A stretch of DNA of 51,953 nt from Thiohalobacter sp. (GTDB lineage: Bacteria > Pseudomonadota > Gammaproteobacteria > DSM-19610), in assembly GCA_026984515.1 (NCBI GenBank), contig JALSRZ010000104.1, forward strand, positions 1-51,953, read 5' to 3'. Shown one piece after another: positions 44,213-51,953 of this stretch. Position numbers and translations under genes: made by a program. The notes below the pieces were generated by a model, which saw nothing but the letters and a program-made list of their open reading frames with translations, was not told where the DNA came from and made no database searches. Each line of letters starts with the position of its first letter. Position 1 is the first letter of the stretch.

Positions 44213-45061
44213 TCAGCCGGTCAGGAAGAACTCCGGCTGTGCCAGTGCGCCCTGGTGGATGGCGGCATTATAGTAGCGGGTCGGAAACGGTTTCTTCCCG
44301 GCGTCCGCGCTGCGAAAATCCCGGACGCTTTTTTTGCCCGCCAGTGTAGCGGTCCACCAGCCGGACGGGTAGCAGGGCTGGGGAAACTGCAGGCTGATAC
44401 TGTCACTGAAACCGGCGGCACGCATGGCCCGGTGCATGGGCCGGATAATGCTGTCGTAATGCAGCAGGGGGGATTCGCTCTGCTGAACCAGCACACCGTC
44501 GTTACCGAGCGCGTGGTAACAGTCGCGGTAGAAATCTTCCGTGAACAGACCTTTTGCCGGGCCGATGGGATCGGTGCTGTCCACGATAATGACATCGATG
44601 CTGCCCGCATCGGCTTCTTTCATGCGCCGGATGCCGTCACCGAAATCGAAGCTGGCGCGTGCATCCCGGTTGGATTCGCACAGTTCGGGGAAGTACTGTT
44701 CGGACAAGCGGGTTACCCGTTCGTCGATTTCCACCTGCACTACCTGCGTTATACCGGGGTGCCTGAGTACTTCGCGCAGCGTGCCGCAGTCACCGCCACC
44801 GATAATGGTCACCCGTCGTGGTTGCGGGTGGGTGAACAGGGCCGGGTGAGCCATCATTTCGTGGTAGAGAAAATTGTCGCGGGCAGTCAGCATCACAAAA
44901 CCATCGATCACCATCAGGTTGCCGAAGTGCGTGGTGGCATAGATTTCGATGCGCTGGTAGGGCGTGGTTTCATCGTGCAGCTTTTCTTTCAGCTGCAGGC
45001 CGAAAGCAGAGCCGCCTTCCTCACAGTACTCGGTAAACCATTCGGAGCTGGCAGGTTTCAT
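44213..45061 (-). CDS. speE: Spermidine synthase SpeE
   Basis: An aminopropyltransferase of 282 residues that makes spermidine from putrescine and decarboxylated S-adenosylmethionine. Motifs are YQRIEIYAT and LMVIDGFVMLTARDNFLYHEM at the substrate cleft, GGGDCGTLREVLRH for the nucleotide (the usual GGGDGG has Cys in the fifth place), VEIDERV, and the catalytic aspartate in DSTDPIGPAKGLF. The frame extends to a TTG 11 codons upstream; I prefer the ATG (MKPASSEWFTEY). It is divergent from speA, so two polyamine genes share a 93-base control region. speD is not in the window. Confidence 0.94.
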   Translation of the reverse strand: MKPASSEWFTEYCEEGGSAFGLQLKEKLHDETTPYQRIEIYATTHFGNLMVIDGFVMLTARDNFLYHEMMAHPALFTHPQPRRVTIIGGGDCGTLREVLRHPGITQVVQVEIDERVTRLSEQYFPELCESNRDARASFDFGDGIRRMKEADAGSIDVIIVDSTDPIGPAKGLFTEDFYRDCYHALGNDGVLVQQSESPLLHYDSIIRPMHRAMRAAGFSDSISLQFPQPCYPSGWWTATLAGKKSVRDFRSADAGKKPFPTRYYNAAIHQGALAQPEFFLTG

Positions 45062-45154
45062 ACGATTTATTGGGGTCGTTGACGGATTTTCCAATATACT
45101 ACCCCGCGTCGTTACACTCTACAGGCGGGGTCACTGGCAACGCCAGGCTGAAGC

Positions 45155-47053
45155 ATGAACTGGTCAATCGATGCGTCCCGCGAGCGTTACCACCTGCGCG
45201 GCTGGGGTGATGGCTATTTTGACATCAACCGGCACGGTCATCTGACGGTCCGGCTGGCGGCCACGGATGAAACCGTGCAGGTCGACCTGCTTGAGGTCGC
45301 GGCACAACTGCAGGGCGCCGGTCTGCGCTGGCCGGTACTGGTGCGCTGCAACAATATACTCAGGCAGCGCCTGGACCGGCTGGTCAACGCGTTTGACCGC
45401 TGCTGCGCAAAGTACGCGTACAGCGGGAAGTACCGCGCCGCCTACCCGGTCAAGGTCAACCAGCAGTTCAGCGTGGTCAGCACCCTCCTGGAACACGGTG
45501 CGGAACGGGTAGGCCTGGAGGCCGGCAGCAAGTCCGAACTGATGGCGGTGCTGGGCCTGGCGAGCCCCGGCGGCCTGGTGATCTGCAACGGTTACAAGGA
45601 CCGGGAGTATATTCGCCTCGGCCTGATCGGGCGCAAGCTGGGCCTGTCAGTCTACCTGGTGATCGAAAAACTGTCGGAGCTGGAACAGGTCATCCAGCAG
45701 GCGCGGGCGCTGCAGGTCCGGCCGTTGCTGGGTGTGCGGGTACGGCTGGCCTCGATCGGTGCGGGTAACTGGCAGAACAGCGGTGGTGCAAAATCCAAGT
45801 TCGGATTGCACGCCGCGCAGGTGTTGCAACTGGTAGAACGCCTGCGCGCGGAAGGACTGCTGGACTGCCTGCAGCTGCTGCATTCTCACCTCGGTTCCCA
45901 GCTGGCCAGCCTGAACGATATCCACCACGGCCTGCAGGAGGCGGCCCGTTTTTACGCCGAGCTGCATGCGCTGGGGGTCCCGGTTCGTATGCTGGACGTC
46001 GGTGGCGGACTGGGCGTGGACTACGAGGGTACGGCTTCACGCAGTTTCTGTTCCATGGATTACAGCCTGGAAGCCTATGCAGAGCTGGTGGTCAGCGTCA
46101 TGCACGAGCTGTGTGACGAGAATGACCTGCCGCACCCGGACCTGGTCACCGAGTCCGGCCGTGCCATGACGGCTCACCACGCCATCCTGATTACCAACGT
46201 GATCGATACCGAGCAGGTAACAGTAGAGGAAGAACCACAACCCATGCCGGAAGTAGTTCCGGACAGTGTACGTAGCCTGGAACAGATTTTTCAGCAGCTG
46301 GCGCACGGGAGCGAAGAGGAAGCGCTTGCCAGGGCTGCGCAGGCACTGGAAACGGTTCAGCAGGCCTATTGCCAGGGCTACGTCAATCTCACCCAGCGCG
46401 CCCTTGCCGAGCAGTACTACTTCGCGATCCTCAGGCGCTTGTCGGAGCTGCTCGCAGCGGGCCGCAGGGAGCGGCACAGCCCGGGCGCCGAGCTGGAGCG
46501 CACCCTGACCGACAAGGTGTTCTGCAACCTGTCGGTGTTCCAGTCCATGCCGGATGTCTGGGCCATTGAACAGGTATTCCCCGTGGTACCCTTGCAGCGC
46601 CTGGACGAACGGCCCGATCGGCGTGTCGTGCTCGAAGACCTGACCTGTGATTCGGACGGCCGCATCGATTACTACGTCGAGGGCGCGGGTGTGCGTGAAA
46701 GTCTGTCGCTGCACACAGTGCGGCCCGGTGAGCATTACCTGCTGGGTTTCTTCCTGCTGGGCGCCTACCAGGAGATCCTCGGCGATATGCACAACCTGTT
46801 TGGTGATACCGATGCCGTGAACCTGGAGATTCATGGCGACGCCTCTTTTACCCTGGAACAGGCCGAACCCGGGGACCGGGTGGATGAGTTACTGGCCTAT
46901 GTCCATTTTGAACCGGACCGGTTGCGTGCTGCCTACCGGCAACGTGTAGAGGATGCCGGCCTGGCGGGTGACGAGGCCCGACAGGTACTGGCGGAACTGG
47001 AATCCGGGCTGACCGGGTACACCTATCACGAAGACTGGGAAAACCCGGGTTGA
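45155..47053 (+). CDS. speA: Biosynthetic arginine decarboxylase SpeA
   Basis: A 632-residue fold-III PLP enzyme that converts arginine to agmatine, the first step toward putrescine. The PLP lysine is K100 in YPVKVNQQ. Other landmarks are LEAGSKSELMAVL, CNGYKDREYI, GVRVRLAS, HSHLGSQLASLNDI, the DVGGGLGVDYEG phosphate loop, VTESGRAMTAHH, and the C-terminal DLTCDSDGRIDYYV catalytic region. Length and layout match biosynthetic SpeA (about 630-660). A small hairpin (CTGGC-AAC-GCCAG) lies 8 bases before the ATG, which has no strong ribosome site. No agmatinase or agmatine deiminase gene is seen here. Confidence 0.95.
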   Translation: MNWSIDASRERYHLRGWGDGYFDINRHGHLTVRLAATDETVQVDLLEVAAQLQGAGLRWPVLVRCNNILRQRLDRLVNAFDRCCAKYAYSGKYRAAYPVKVNQQFSVVSTLLEHGAERVGLEAGSKSELMAVLGLASPGGLVICNGYKDREYIRLGLIGRKLGLSVYLVIEKLSELEQVIQQARALQVRPLLGVRVRLASIGAGNWQNSGGAKSKFGLHAAQVLQLVERLRAEGLLDCLQLLHSHLGSQLASLNDIHHGLQEAARFYAELHALGVPVRMLDVGGGLGVDYEGTASRSFCSMDYSLEAYAELVVSVMHELCDENDLPHPDLVTESGRAMTAHHAILITNVIDTEQVTVEEEPQPMPEVVPDSVRSLEQIFQQLAHGSEEEALARAAQALETVQQAYCQGYVNLTQRALAEQYYFAILRRLSELLAAGRRERHSPGAELERTLTDKVFCNLSVFQSMPDVWAIEQVFPVVPLQRLDERPDRRVVLEDLTCDSDGRIDYYVEGAGVRESLSLHTVRPGEHYLLGFFLLGAYQEILGDMHNLFGDTDAVNLEIHGDASFTLEQAEPGDRVDELLAYVHFEPDRLRAAYRQRVEDAGLAGDEARQVLAELESGLTGYTYHEDWENPG

Positions 47054-47145
47054 CCGGCTTTTGATCCGCAAACGGTCTGGTGGATTGCGCAGTGCGCCGG
47101 GCAGCCTTCCACCCTTTCTGCGCTCCCGAATTTCACGTGTTCTTT

Positions 47146-47172
47146 TAAAGAGTTGGGGCACGTGACCGATAT
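47146..47172 (+). promoter_or_regulatory. Sigma-28 (FliA) type promoter of the aer-like gene
   Basis: TAAAGAGT (47146-47153), an 11-base spacer and ACCGATAT (47165-47172) match TAAAGTTT-N11-GCCGATAA at 12 of 16 positions, including TAAAG and CCGATA. The leader would be about 130 bases. I see no gene in the 47054-47308 gap. Confidence 0.66.
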
Positions 47173-47308
47173 ATTGCCCACTGCCTGCCGTGCTACCCGG
47201 TGGACGCTGCCTGACAGGCCGGCGCGCTACACCGCCGTTTCCGGACTGACCGGTGGTGGCGAGCAGGGAAGGCCGATTCGAGAGCAAACAATACTGGAGC
47301 CAGGAACC

Positions 47309-48889
47309 ATGAAAATCAATACACCGGTAACGGATCACGAAGTCGATTACCCGGAAGATGCCAATCTGCTGTCAACGACCAACCTGAAAGGCGCGATCAC
47401 GTACTGTAACGATGATTTCATCAAGGTGAGCGGTTATGGAGAGGAGGAGCTGGTGGGGCGCAATCACAACATTGTCCGCCATCCCGATATGCCGCCGGCG
47501 GCCTTCGCCGACCTGTGGACCAGTCTGAAGAACGAACAGCCGTGGATGGGTATCGTCAAGAACCGCTGCAAGGATGGCAGCTATTACTGGGTCGATGCCT
47601 ACGTTACGCCCATCCGGGAGAACGGGCGGGTCGATGAGTATCAGTCGGTACGTACCCGACCGGCGCGCGGCACCGTGCGGCGTGCCGAGCGTATCTACCG
47701 GCAGTTGATGCAGGGAAAAATGCCGCCCGCGTTGCGACTGCCTGCAATCGGTATTCGCAGCCGGCTGGCAGCGGGTTTTGCGCTCGCTGTGGTCCCGCCA
47801 CTCGGGGCGCTGCTTACCAGTGATGCGTTCACTGCGGTGGCTACCTGGGGCATCTCGGCCGTGAGTGTGGGGGCGGCTGTGTTTACAACCTGGCTGGTTT
47901 CAGGGCGGATCAGGGCAGCCGCTGCGAGGGCCCGGAAGATCATAGACAATCCACTGATGCAGCAGATTTATACCGGTCGCAGGGACGAAGCAGGCAGCAT
48001 CGAACTGGCCATGAAAATGCAGGCATCGGAATTGCGCGCGGTCGTGGGCCGGGCGGATGATTCCAGCCTGATGATCAAGCGCTCGGCAGAGTCCCTGGCC
48101 GGCACCATCGAGGAAACCAATGTACGCCTGCACGAACAGCAGTCGCAGACCGACCAGGTGGCAACGGCGATGCATGAGATGTCCGCCACGGTTCAGGAAG
48201 TGGCGCGCAACGCAACCTGGGCCGCAGACGGCACGGTCGAGGCGCAGCAGTCCGCTGACGAAGGGCGTACAGTGGTCAACGAAACCGTCCGGTCGATCCG
48301 CGACGTCGCCGGGGGGGTCGCGCAGGCTGCCGGTGTGATCAACCAGCTCAACAGCGACGCAGCCAGTATCAGTACCGTTGTGGATGTGATCCGCGGCATC
48401 GCTGAACAGACCAACCTGCTGGCCCTGAATGCGGCGATCGAAGCGGCGCGCGCCGGGGAACAGGGGCGCGGTTTCGCCGTTGTAGCCGACGAGGTGCGCA
48501 CCCTGGCCCAGCGCACACAGCAATCGACCCAGGAAATCCAGGATATGGTCGAACGCCTGCAGGAAGGTGCAAACGAGGCGGTAACCGCCATGGAGCAGGG
48601 TACCAAAAAAACCGAAACCAGTGTGCAGTGTGCTACCAGGGCGGGCAAGGCGCTGGAAGATATCACCATGGCCATCCGCAAGATCAGTGATATGAATACC
48701 CAGATCGCGACGGCTGCCGAGGAACAGAGTGCGGTCGCCGAGGAAATCAACAGCAACGTGGCTACCATCAACGAACTCGGTCAGGGCACGGCCGGGGCTG
48801 CGTATAAAAACGGCGAAATCAGCCAGCAACTGATCCATGAGGCAAGGCGCCAGCAACAACTGGTCGCGCAGTTCCAGCGTCGCAACTGA
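47309..48889 (+). CDS. Aer-like PAS-domain methyl-accepting chemotaxis protein
   Basis: A 526-residue chemoreceptor. The cytoplasmic N-terminal PAS domain (about 20-120) has the Aer-type motifs [19 protein letters not shown] and [15 protein letters not shown], which in Aer surround an FAD that senses redox or oxygen. Two close membrane segments follow (about 150-200) without a periplasmic domain. The long signalling hairpin carries the CheA/CheW-binding tip [32 protein letters not shown] near 365-397. FAD binding is inferred from the family. AGGA lies 3 bases before the ATG, and a FliA-type promoter lies upstream, which ties it to motility. Confidence 0.92.
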   Translation: MKINTPVTDHEVDYPEDANLLSTTNLKGAITYCNDDFIKVSGYGEEELVGRNHNIVRHPDMPPAAFADLWTSLKNEQPWMGIVKNRCKDGSYYWVDAYVTPIRENGRVDEYQSVRTRPARGTVRRAERIYRQLMQGKMPPALRLPAIGIRSRLAAGFALAVVPPLGALLTSDAFTAVATWGISAVSVGAAVFTTWLVSGRIRAAAARARKIIDNPLMQQIYTGRRDEAGSIELAMKMQASELRAVVGRADDSSLMIKRSAESLAGTIEETNVRLHEQQSQTDQVATAMHEMSATVQEVARNATWAADGTVEAQQSADEGRTVVNETVRSIRDVAGGVAQAAGVINQLNSDAASISTVVDVIRGIAEQTNLLALNAAIEAARAGEQGRGFAVVADEVRTLAQRTQQSTQEIQDMVERLQEGANEAVTAMEQGTKKTETSVQCATRAGKALEDITMAIRKISDMNTQIATAAEEQSAVAEEINSNVATINELGQGTAGAAYKNGEISQQLIHEARRQQQLVAQFQRRN

Positions 48890-48900
48890 GGGGGTGCGGT

Positions 48901-49476
48901 TCAGCCTTTCAGCCGGATCAGAATGGCATCGATACCGTTTTTCTTCAGCAGGCTGCGCGCCTGGTTGAGGTCGTGCAGGTTATTGAAGGGGCCGACCCGT
49001 ACCCGGTGCCAGGACTGTTTGTGGTTGACGCTGACCGTCTGAATGCGGGTTTCCATGCCCAGCAGGGCAAGTTTTGCGCGCAGCTGGTCCGCCTGTTTGC
49101 GACTCCGGAACGAGCCGGCCTGCAACAGGTAGGTGCCGGGTTTTTCGACCCGCTTGACGCCTTCCCGCGTGGGTGTTCCCTTGATGGTTTCCTCGGGGAC
49201 GATCACTTCCATTTCCGGTAACAGGTTGTAGAAATCAAAGCGCGGTTTGGGTGGCGGAGCGGGGGCCTTGTGCGTTTCGGGCCGGGCGGGAGCTACCGGC
49301 TCGGCCGGAATTTCCAGCGCCGCCTGTTCACTGAAGGTCTGGTCGTGGCTTACCTTGAGAAAAACCAGGAAGGCGACAAACAGCCCGACGACCAGCCCGG
49401 CCGCGGCCCACACCCAGGGCGGAGGCCCCGAAGGTCTTGCCTTGCGCCTGCTGCGGCGTCTGTAGTCGGTTGCCAT
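48901..49476 (-). CDS. SPOR domain cell-division-type protein (FtsN-like)
   Basis: A 191-residue bitopic inner-membrane protein: a basic cytoplasmic start (MATDYRRRSRRKARP), one helix (about 21-41), a Pro/Ala-rich periplasmic linker containing PKPRFDFYNLLPEMEV, and a C-terminal SPOR domain (about 112-190, YLLQAGSFRSRKQADQLRAKLALLG, WHRVRVGPF) that binds denuded glycan at the septum. The layout is that of the FtsN-like protein encoded next to argS in many gammaproteobacteria, and argS is 3 bases upstream here. Whether it is the essential FtsN cannot be told. Confidence 0.87.
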   Translation of the reverse strand: MATDYRRRSRRKARPSGPPPWVWAAAGLVVGLFVAFLVFLKVSHDQTFSEQAALEIPAEPVAPARPETHKAPAPPPKPRFDFYNLLPEMEVIVPEETIKGTPTREGVKRVEKPGTYLLQAGSFRSRKQADQLRAKLALLGMETRIQTVSVNHKQSWHRVRVGPFNNLHDLNQARSLLKKNGIDAILIRLKG

Positions 49477-49479
49477 GAA

Positions 49480-51240
49480 TTACATGCTGTCCGGCGCTGA
49501 TACACCCAGCAGTCCGAGTCCGTTGGCGATCACCTGCCGGGTTGCCTGGATCAGGTTGAGGCGGGCGTTGCGCAGTGCCGGGTCTTCGATCAGGAACTGG
49601 TGCGCGTTGTAATAGGTATGAAAATCGTTGGCCAGCTCGCGCAGGTAGTGTGCGACGGCGTGCGGCTCGTGTTTGAGCGCCGCGCCGGCGACGATTTCCG
49701 GGTAGCGTGACAGGTTCACCATCAGTGCATCTTCATGCGCCTCGGTGAGCAGGTGCAGGTTTTGTGTGCCGGTTTCCGCGTCCCATTGCATCCCCTTGTC
49801 GGGCATCTGTCGCAGCACACTGGCAATGCGCGCGTGCGCGTACTGTATATAGTATACCGGGTTGTCACTGGACTGCGATTTGGCCAGGTCCAGGTCGAAG
49901 TCCATGTGCTGCTCGCATTTGCGCATCACGTAGAAAAAGCGCGCCGCGTCGTTACCGACTTCGTGGCGCAATTCGCGCAGGGTGACGAATTCACCGGAGC
50001 GGGTGGACATCTGTACTTTCTCGCCACCACGGTACAGTACCGCAAACTGTACCAGTAGCACATCCAGCCTGTCTGCATCGTCCCCCAGCGCCTGCAGGGC
50101 GGCTTTCACGCGTGGCACATAGCCGTGATGATCCGCGCCCCAGACATCGATCACCCGGTCGTAGCCGCGCTCCAGCTTGTTCATGTGATAGGCAATATCG
50201 GATGCGAAATAGGTGCTCTGCCCGTTCTCCCGGACCACCACCCGGTCCTTCTCGTCACCGAAATCGGTGGAGCGGAACCAGGTTGCGCCGTTCTTTTCGT
50301 AGGTATAACCGGCCTGCTCCAGGCGTTGTACGGCACGCTCGACCATGCCGCTTTCGGTCAGCGAGCGCTCGGAAAACCAGTCGTCGTAGTGCACGCCGAA
50401 TTCTTCCAGGTCGGTGCGGATGTTGTGCAGGATGGAGTTCAGTCCGAGGTCGAAGGTTTCCCGGTAGCGTTCGGCGCCAAGCAGTTCCCTGCAGCGCCGG
50501 ATCAGCGCATCGATATGCAATTCCCTGTCACCACCCTGCGGTTCATCCGCGGGGACACCGGCGAAAACCTCTGCCACGGCGTGGCGCAGCGCGTCACCGT
50601 GTTCCCGGTGCAGGCTGGCGGCGATATCCCACACATAATCACCCTTGTACCCGTTGGCGGGGAACGTGACTTCTTCACCGCACAGGTCCAGGTAGCGCAG
50701 GTAGACACTGGTGGCGAGAATATCCATCTGCCGGCCGGCATCGTTGACGTAGTATTCCCGGTGTACCCGGTAACCGGTGGCCGCCAGCAGGTCGGCAACC
50801 GTTGCGCCATAGGCGGCACCGCGGCCATGACCGACGTGCAGCGGGCCGGTCGGGTTGGCGGAAACGAATTCGACCTGTACCGATTTGCCCTTTCCGAAGT
50901 CGCTGCGGCCATAGCGTTCTCCCTGTTCCAGGACCTGTGCTATGGTCGCGTGGCAGGCAGACGGGCCGAGGAAAAAATTGATAAACCCGGGTCCGGCGAT
51001 TTCGACCCGGCTGACCAGTTCCGAGTCGGGCAATGCAGCGACCAGCCTGTCCGCCAGGTCGCGTGGCTTGCTGCGGGCCGGTTTGCACAGCACCATGGCA
51101 AGATTGCTGGCGAAGTCACCGTGGCGGCGGTCACGGGTGCGTTCCAGGCCGATCTCAACGTCGAGGTCAGCGGGCAGGTCTCCCTGTGACTTCAGGGTCT
51201 GGACCGCTTCGTAGAGTAACTGTGACAGCAGATGCTTCAT
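49480..51240 (-). CDS. argS: Arginyl-tRNA synthetase
   Basis: A class-I aminoacyl-tRNA synthetase of 586 residues. The N-terminal tRNA-binding domain includes [29 protein letters not shown]. The HIGH motif is HVGH in [19 protein letters not shown], and the KMSKS-like site is [10 protein letters not shown]. The C-terminal anticodon domain ends [17 protein letters not shown] three codons earlier is in frame, but the ATG at 51240 (MKHLLSQLL) gives the usual start. It probably forms an operon with the SPOR gene. Confidence 0.96.
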   Translation of the reverse strand: MKHLLSQLLYEAVQTLKSQGDLPADLDVEIGLERTRDRRHGDFASNLAMVLCKPARSKPRDLADRLVAALPDSELVSRVEIAGPGFINFFLGPSACHATIAQVLEQGERYGRSDFGKGKSVQVEFVSANPTGPLHVGHGRGAAYGATVADLLAATGYRVHREYYVNDAGRQMDILATSVYLRYLDLCGEEVTFPANGYKGDYVWDIAASLHREHGDALRHAVAEVFAGVPADEPQGGDRELHIDALIRRCRELLGAERYRETFDLGLNSILHNIRTDLEEFGVHYDDWFSERSLTESGMVERAVQRLEQAGYTYEKNGATWFRSTDFGDEKDRVVVRENGQSTYFASDIAYHMNKLERGYDRVIDVWGADHHGYVPRVKAALQALGDDADRLDVLLVQFAVLYRGGEKVQMSTRSGEFVTLRELRHEVGNDAARFFYVMRKCEQHMDFDLDLAKSQSSDNPVYYIQYAHARIASVLRQMPDKGMQWDAETGTQNLHLLTEAHEDALMVNLSRYPEIVAGAALKHEPHAVAHYLRELANDFHTYYNAHQFLIEDPALRNARLNLIQATRQVIANGLGLLGVSAPDSM

Positions 51241-51269
51241 GGATTTCACGCTGGCCGGAAAGGCGCCTA

Positions 51270-51297
51270 TTATCCGGGCTGGCGGGGCGTATACAAT
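51270..51297 (+). promoter_or_regulatory. Candidate promoter of the outer-membrane protein gene
   Basis: TTATCC (51270-51275), a 16-base spacer and TACAAT (51292-51297) precede the gene start at 51320. They lie in the divergent gap with argS. Confidence 0.45.
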
Positions 51298-51319
51298 ACT
51301 TTAAACGGGAGAAGAAACA

Positions 51320-51832
51320 GTGATTCGTCAAACAGCTTTTGCTTTGCTCACTACGGCCGGGATCACGGCCGCTCATGCGGCCAGTGGCGTCTACCTGGGG
51401 CCATCGGTCGGGATTATGGACGCGGACGCAAACGGATTTGACGAGGCAAGCAACGCCGGTGTGCTGATCGGCTACGAATTTTTCAGCAAGCAGCAATTCC
51501 ATGTTTCGGTGGAAGGAGAGCTGACCACCACGGTGTCCGACGGTGACGTGAAAATCGCAGGCCAGAAGGGCGACTGGGATATCGACACCCGGGCTGCCTA
51601 CCTGGCCGCCCGGGTCGGGGACAAGTTTTATATCAAGGTTCGTTACGGTGCGGCCTGGTCGGATGTATCGGTCAAGGTGGCGGGATTTTCCGCCAGCGAC
51701 TCGGACAGCAGCGTTTCCTGGGGCGGGGCGCTGGGCTGGAATATCACGCCCGGGTGGGCCCTGCAGGCGGACGGCACGCGGATCGATTCCGACGTCAACT
51801 ACTGGAGCCTGGGGGTACTCTACCGGTTCTAG
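51320..51832 (+). CDS. Outer-membrane beta-barrel protein (OmpA/Opa-like, small)
   Basis: A 170-residue exported protein. The 20-residue signal peptide ends AHA; the mature part shows about eight amphipathic strands (GVYLGPSVGIMDADA, AGVLIGYEFFSKQQFHVSVEGEL, TRAAYLAARVGDKFYIKVRYGAA, SWGGALGWNITPGWALQADG) and finishes with LGVLYRF, the aromatic end that the barrel-assembly machinery reads. The role is unknown. The start is a GTG with GGGAGAAG upstream. Confidence 0.82.
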   Translation: MIRQTAFALLTTAGITAAHAASGVYLGPSVGIMDADANGFDEASNAGVLIGYEFFSKQQFHVSVEGELTTTVSDGDVKIAGQKGDWDIDTRAAYLAARVGDKFYIKVRYGAAWSDVSVKVAGFSASDSDSSVSWGGALGWNITPGWALQADGTRIDSDVNYWSLGVLYRF

Positions 51833-51851
51833 ACATCATGTTTTGACCTGC

Positions 51852-51887
51852 CCAACCTCAAGCAGCGTGGGTTAAGCTGGAGGTTGG
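51852..51887. repeat. Long hairpin ahead of the last gene
   Basis: Perfect 8-bp arms (CCAACCTC and GAGGTTGG), extended inward by AGC/GCT after one mismatch, flank a 12-base loop. It lies 39 bases before the final ATG. No T run follows, so it may be a regulatory leader or operator. Confidence 0.5.
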
Positions 51888-51926
51888 AAACCCTTGGCTC
51901 AGAGCCACAATTGAGGAGGACAGGTC

Positions 51927-51953
51927 ATGAAAGAGTTTACCGCAGAAGCTGTT
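51927..51953 (+). CDS. Start of a gene cut by the window end
   Basis: An ATG with a very strong ribosome site (GAGGAGGA, about 7 bases upstream) opens a frame that runs to the end of the window; only nine codons (MKEFTAEAV) are visible. The product cannot be named. Confidence 0.5.

Noticed and set aside
46889..47338. Minus-strand gene between speA and the aer-like gene
   Set aside because: The open frame overlaps the end of speA, has no ribosome site or recognisable domain, and covers the FliA-type promoter.
51843..51878. MerR/CueR-type promoter (TTGACC ... TAAGCT)
   Set aside because: The elements look right but the spacer is 24 bases, not the 19-20 typical of this class, and the visible start of the next protein gives no support for a metal gene.

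Overview
The window is a dense, high-GC stretch of what looks like a chromosome from a motile, respiring gammaproteobacterium. Evidence for this is: UvrD, PolA, Rep and ArgS resemble their gammaproteobacterial counterparts along their whole length; there is a UbiK-type factor, an Aer-type chemoreceptor and class-III (FliA) flagellar promoters; and several blocks follow Pseudomonas gene order as I remember it (polA-engB-cytochrome c4-dsbA-EEP protein-GGDEF protein; yifB-ubiK-glnK-amtB; rep near cytochrome c5). It is not enterobacterial in layout. I cannot name the genus. I see no transposase, integrase, prophage or CRISPR array.

Layout. 0-3.5 kb: four minus-strand genes (PPM/SpoIIE-like phosphatase, rsmJ, ycgN, lplT). 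3.7-10.1 kb: uvrD, then convergent nhaA and a membrane PAS-GGDEF-EAL protein. 10.3-13.7 kb: a TRAP transporter whose binding protein lies tail-to-tail with its permease genes, then a DUF2782 protein. 13.8-23.4 kb: polA, a probable structured small RNA, engB on the other strand, cytochrome c4, then an apparent dsbA-acetolactate synthase-EEP hydrolase-diguanylate cyclase operon. 23.4-28.2 kb: a DUF6502/DUF5666 pair, a TetR regulator, a thioesterase, tatD and tcdA. 28.3-34 kb: a 1,205-residue protein probably related to diphosphate-type PEP carboxykinase, two unrecognised small genes, yjdM and yaiI. 34-35 kb: tRNA-Arg(CCG) and a two-gene operon of a disordered protein and a miniature flagellar-axial-like protein behind a FliA-type promoter. 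35-44 kb: cytochrome c5, rep, yifB, ubiK, a TorF porin-glnK-amtB nitrogen operon with NtrC and sigma-54 sites, and fetAB plus a DUF4124 protein. 44-52 kb: divergent speE and speA, an aer-like receptor behind a second FliA-type promoter, a SPOR protein and argS, an outer-membrane barrel protein, and the start of one more gene.

How the genes work together. Ammonium supply is one unit (outer-membrane channel, PII sensor, inner-membrane channel) under nitrogen-stress control. Periplasmic redox (cytochrome c4, DsbA) sits with c-di-GMP synthesis. Motility appears as two FliA-type promoters far from any flagellar cluster. The items most likely to be new are the polA-engB RNA with C-rich loops, the FliA-driven mini-axial operon, the giant PEPCK-like protein, and the convergent TRAP locus whose stop codons overlap.
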